Shown here: positions 4,127 through 5,881 of the stretch, piece after piece | Numbering within the stretch: the first letter of the stretch is position 1 | Layout of the letters: every line of letters begins with the position of its first letter | DNA from: Candidatus Woesearchaeota archaeon | GTDB lineage: Archaea; Nanobdellota; Nanobdellia; UBA10117; ARS21 | Direction: 5' to 3' | Assembly: GCA_002725495.1 (NCBI GenBank) | Contig: PBPJ01000035.1 | Location: forward strand, 1-5,881 | Length of the DNA: 5,881 nt | The notes under the pieces: model-generated | What the model saw: the letters and a program-made list of their open reading frames with translations, nothing else | Databases searched by the model: none | What the model was told of the DNA's origin: nothing | Translations under genes and position numbers: made by a program

Positions 4127-5392
4127 TTATGCTGCTGTAACGTCAATACATTTACCAGCTGCTACTGTTCTACCCATATCTCGAATAGCAATTCTAGATA
4201 ATTGTGGGAAATCAGCTGCCTTTTCAATACAAGTTGGCTTGTTAGGAACACATCTAATTTCTGCGAAATCACCGTTTCTTAACATATCTGGATTCTTTTC
4301 CATTGTTTCACCAGTTCTTGGATCGATTTTTCTGATAATTTCTGTAACTCTACATGATACTTGTGCTGTATTTATGTGAAATACAGGTGAATATCCAACA
4401 GTTAATACGGATGGATGATTCATTATCATAATTTGTGCTACAAATTCTTTAGCTACAGTCGGAGGATTTGATGCTTCTCCAAGCATATCTCCTCTTTTCA
4501 TATCGTTTTTACCTAAACCTCTAATAGAGATTCCTACGTTGTCACCAGGTTGTGCTTGTTGCATTTGTTCGTGATGCATTTCGATAGTTTTTAATTCACC
4601 TTCTTTTTTAGCAGGCATAACTACCATTTTTGAACCAAGTTTCATAACACCAGTTTCAATTCTACCTACTGGAACTGTACCGATACCTGTGATTGTATAT
4701 ACGTCTTGTACAGGCATTCTTAATGGTAAGTTTGTTGGTAATTCTGGTGCATTTAAATTGTTCAATGAACTTAATAGCGGTTCTCCGGAATACCAAGACA
4801 TATTATCTGATTTTTTCAGAATGTTATCTCCTGGAAGAGATGCTATTGGTACAATTGGAACTTTACTTACGTCCCATCCGTAACCTGTTAATAATTTTTT
4901 AACATCGTCTTGTACTGCATCAAATTTTGCTTGATCGTAGTTAACAATATCCATTTTATTAACTGCAACAATTAATTGACCTACACCTAAAGTTTTAGCT
5001 AAGAAAGCGTGTTCTTTAGTTTGTTCATTAACTGAATCGTTTGCTGCTACAACTAATACTGCTGCGTCAGCTTGGGATGTACCAGTGATCATGTTTTTAA
5101 TAAAGTCTTTGTGACCAGGTGCATCGATAATTGTAAAGTTGTACTTATCTGTATCAAACTTTTTATAAGTTAGATCGATAGTAACTCCACGTTCTCTTTC
5201 TTCTTTAACTGTATCCATTACATAAGCAAATTCGAAACCTGCTTTTCCTAATTCTGCAGCTTTCTCTTTAAGCTTCTTCATCGTTTGTTCGTCGATTGCT
5301 CCAGAATCAAACATGATTCTACCGACTGTTGTAGATTTACCGTGGTCTACGTGACCAATTACTACTAAATTAATGTGTGGTTTTTCTGCCAT
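4127..5392 (-). CDS. tuf: Translation elongation factor 1A (EF-1 alpha)
   Basis: A complete 421-residue GTPase that carries aminoacyl-tRNA to the ribosomal A site. The GTP-binding domain shows G1 GHVDHGKST (13-21), G2 RGVT (68-71), G3 DAPGH (90-94) and G4 NKMD (145-148). The G5 position reads IASLPGDN (183-190), where archaeal proteins usually have ISAWKGDN-like sequence, so the SA pair is reversed to AS. Domain 2 starts near residue 222 ([11 protein letters not shown]) and domain 3 near 315, ending with [11 protein letters not shown] (403-413). Length and motifs are normal for an archaeal factor. It lies 78 nt after the EF-2 stop and before rps10, the usual archaeal order. It is the only gene here with a clear leader and Shine-Dalgarno site, and a strong hairpin follows its stop, all fitting high independent expression. 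Confidence 0.98.
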   Translation of the reverse strand: MAEKPHINLVVIGHVDHGKSTTVGRIMFDSGAIDEQTMKKLKEKAAELGKAGFEFAYVMDTVKEERERGVTIDLTYKKFDTDKYNFTIIDAPGHKDFIKNMITGTSQADAAVLVVAANDSVNEQTKEHAFLAKTLGVGQLIVAVNKMDIVNYDQAKFDAVQDDVKKLLTGYGWDVSKVPIVPIASLPGDNILKKSDNMSWYSGEPLLSSLNNLNAPELPTNLPLRMPVQDVYTITGIGTVPVGRIETGVMKLGSKMVVMPAKKEGELKTIEMHHEQMQQAQPGDNVGISIRGLGKNDMKRGDMLGEASNPPTVAKEFVAQIMIMNHPSVLTVGYSPVFHINTAQVSCRVTEIIRKIDPRTGETMEKNPDMLRNGDFAEIRCVPNKPTCIEKAADFPQLSRIAIRDMGRTVAAGKCIDVTAA

Positions 5393-5398
5393 TTTTTT

Positions 5399-5402
5399 CC
5401 TC
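5399..5402 (-). promoter_or_regulatory. Shine-Dalgarno site of tuf
   Basis: GAGG on minus lies 6 nt before the ATG at 5392, within TAGAGGAAAAAAATG. It is the only convincing Shine-Dalgarno site seen before any gene in the window and agrees with the leader predicted from the TATA position. Confidence 0.65.
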
Positions 5403-5409
5403 TAATATA

Positions 5410-5422
5410 AGCATTATATGCT
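5410..5422. repeat. Small inverted repeat at the predicted tuf transcription start
   Basis: AGCAT-TAT-ATGCT is a perfect 5-bp inverted repeat with a 3-base centre. The predicted start of the tuf transcript is about 5423, so the repeat would occupy the first bases of the leader as a short stem or lie in DNA as an operator-like site. The arms are short and chance is possible. Confidence 0.4.
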
Positions 5423-5443
5423 AGTTTTGATTAATAAATGAGC

Positions 5444-5451
5444 TTTATAAA
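5444..5451 (-). promoter_or_regulatory. TATA box of tuf
   Basis: Minus-strand TTTATAAA in the fusA-tuf gap. With a start 24-25 nt downstream, transcription would begin near 5423 and give a leader of about 30 nt before the ATG at 5392, enough to hold the GAGG site. Confidence 0.6.
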
Positions 5452-5470
5452 TATTTTGGTGAGATTAAAA

Positions 5471-5881
5471 TTAGTCCAAATCCGGAGTAGGTTCTTCTTC
5501 TTTCATACCTTTTCTTTGTCTAATCTTTAAAGCTACATTCTTTTGTAATTCAAAAGGCAATCTTTCAAAATTTTGTTCAATTAAGAACCATGATCCTCTT
5601 CCGCCGGTACTTGCTCGAAGAGATGAAGTAAATCCGAAACTTTCAGCTACTGGAACTTTTGCTGTAATATTTAACGCTCCTTGATCTTGTTCAGTATCAA
5701 CCAATTGTCCTCTAATGCTTTGAACTAATTTAGAAATATTTCCAAGATAGTCAATTGGTGAATCGATTCTCATAGTTTGAATTGGTTCGTATAGAACTGT
5801 ACCTGCAGTTAACATAGCATTATATATAGCATTTCTCATAGCAGGTATAATTTGAGCCGGACCTCTATGAATGCTATCTTC
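5471..5881 (-). CDS. fusA: Translation elongation factor 2, C-terminal part (partial, runs off right edge)
   Basis: The last 136 residues of archaeal EF-2, the GTPase that drives ribosomal translocation; the frame stays open to the window edge, so the GTPase domain lies outside. The visible part starts in domain IV with EDSIHRGPAQIIPA. The histidine in IHRGPAQ (codon 5867-5869) is the residue modified to diphthamide in archaea and eukaryotes. Domain V follows, with EPIQTMRIDSP, the RGQLVDTEQDQG turn, KVPVAESFGFTSSLR and FERLPFELQ, ending in IRQRKGMKEEEPTPDLD. The end of the protein looks normal for the family. A TATA box and leader for tuf lie in the 78-nt gap after its stop, so tuf can be transcribed independently, though read-through from fusA is not excluded. 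Confidence 0.97.
   Translation of the reverse strand, partial: EDSIHRGPAQIIPAMRNAIYNAMLTAGTVLYEPIQTMRIDSPIDYLGNISKLVQSIRGQLVDTEQDQGALNITAKVPVAESFGFTSSLRASTGGRGSWFLIEQNFERLPFELQKNVALKIRQRKGMKEEEPTPDLD

Noticed and set aside
4689..4902. Two overlapping plus-strand reading frames inside tuf
   Set aside because: Both are antisense to a highly conserved coding sequence and carry no recognisable protein features.
1..5881. CRISPR array, insertion sequence or tandem repeats
   Set aside because: No regularly spaced direct repeats, transposase or terminal inverted repeats were seen; the A- and T-rich runs fit the overall base composition.

Overview
The window is an AT-rich stretch of archaeal chromosome. 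Four things indicate Archaea: elongation factor 1A and ribosomal protein uS10 of archaeal type, an archaeal EF-2 C-terminus with the diphthamide-site motif, tRNA genes without an encoded CCA tail, and TATA boxes about 25 nt upstream of nearly every start. The small, tightly packed genes, the lysine/asparagine/isoleucine-rich proteins and a secreted matrixin-like metalloprotease would fit a DPANN-type lineage (Woesearchaeota/Pacearchaeota-like). That placement is an inference, not something the sequence proves.

Layout. Positions 1-600 (minus) hold the N-terminal membrane domain of an ABC exporter, cut by the left edge. A tRNA(CAU) gene follows at 633-706 (minus). Positions 788-1901 carry three small proteins I do not recognise: two on plus, then one on minus that converges with the second. 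tRNA-Ala(GGC) lies at 1940-2014 (minus). A membrane-anchored or secreted metzincin protease (2084-2962, plus) ends exactly where the 3' end of tRNA-Val(GAC) (2963-3037, minus) begins. From 3078 to the right edge everything is on minus and, read in transcription order, is the end of an archaeal str cluster: EF-2 (partial), EF-1A, uS10, then a small HAD-family phosphatase. No gap between genes exceeds about 80 bases.

How it works together. The translation genes are the conserved core. The order fusA-tuf-rps10 is kept, but the DNA suggests separate transcripts: tuf has its own TATA box, a short leader and a Shine-Dalgarno site, and it is followed by a hairpin plus T-tract. rps10 then has its own TATA box placed for a leaderless mRNA, and the HAD gene follows 5 nt after its stop. 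The left half is accessory in character: orphan genes and a protease interleaved with tRNA genes, almost all with their own leaderless-type promoter. I found no CRISPR array, insertion sequence, integrase or clear att repeat. The observations most worth checking are the uniform promoter spacing with tuf as the exception, the unusual base 37 in two of the three tRNAs, the variant metzincin motif and the three orphan genes.
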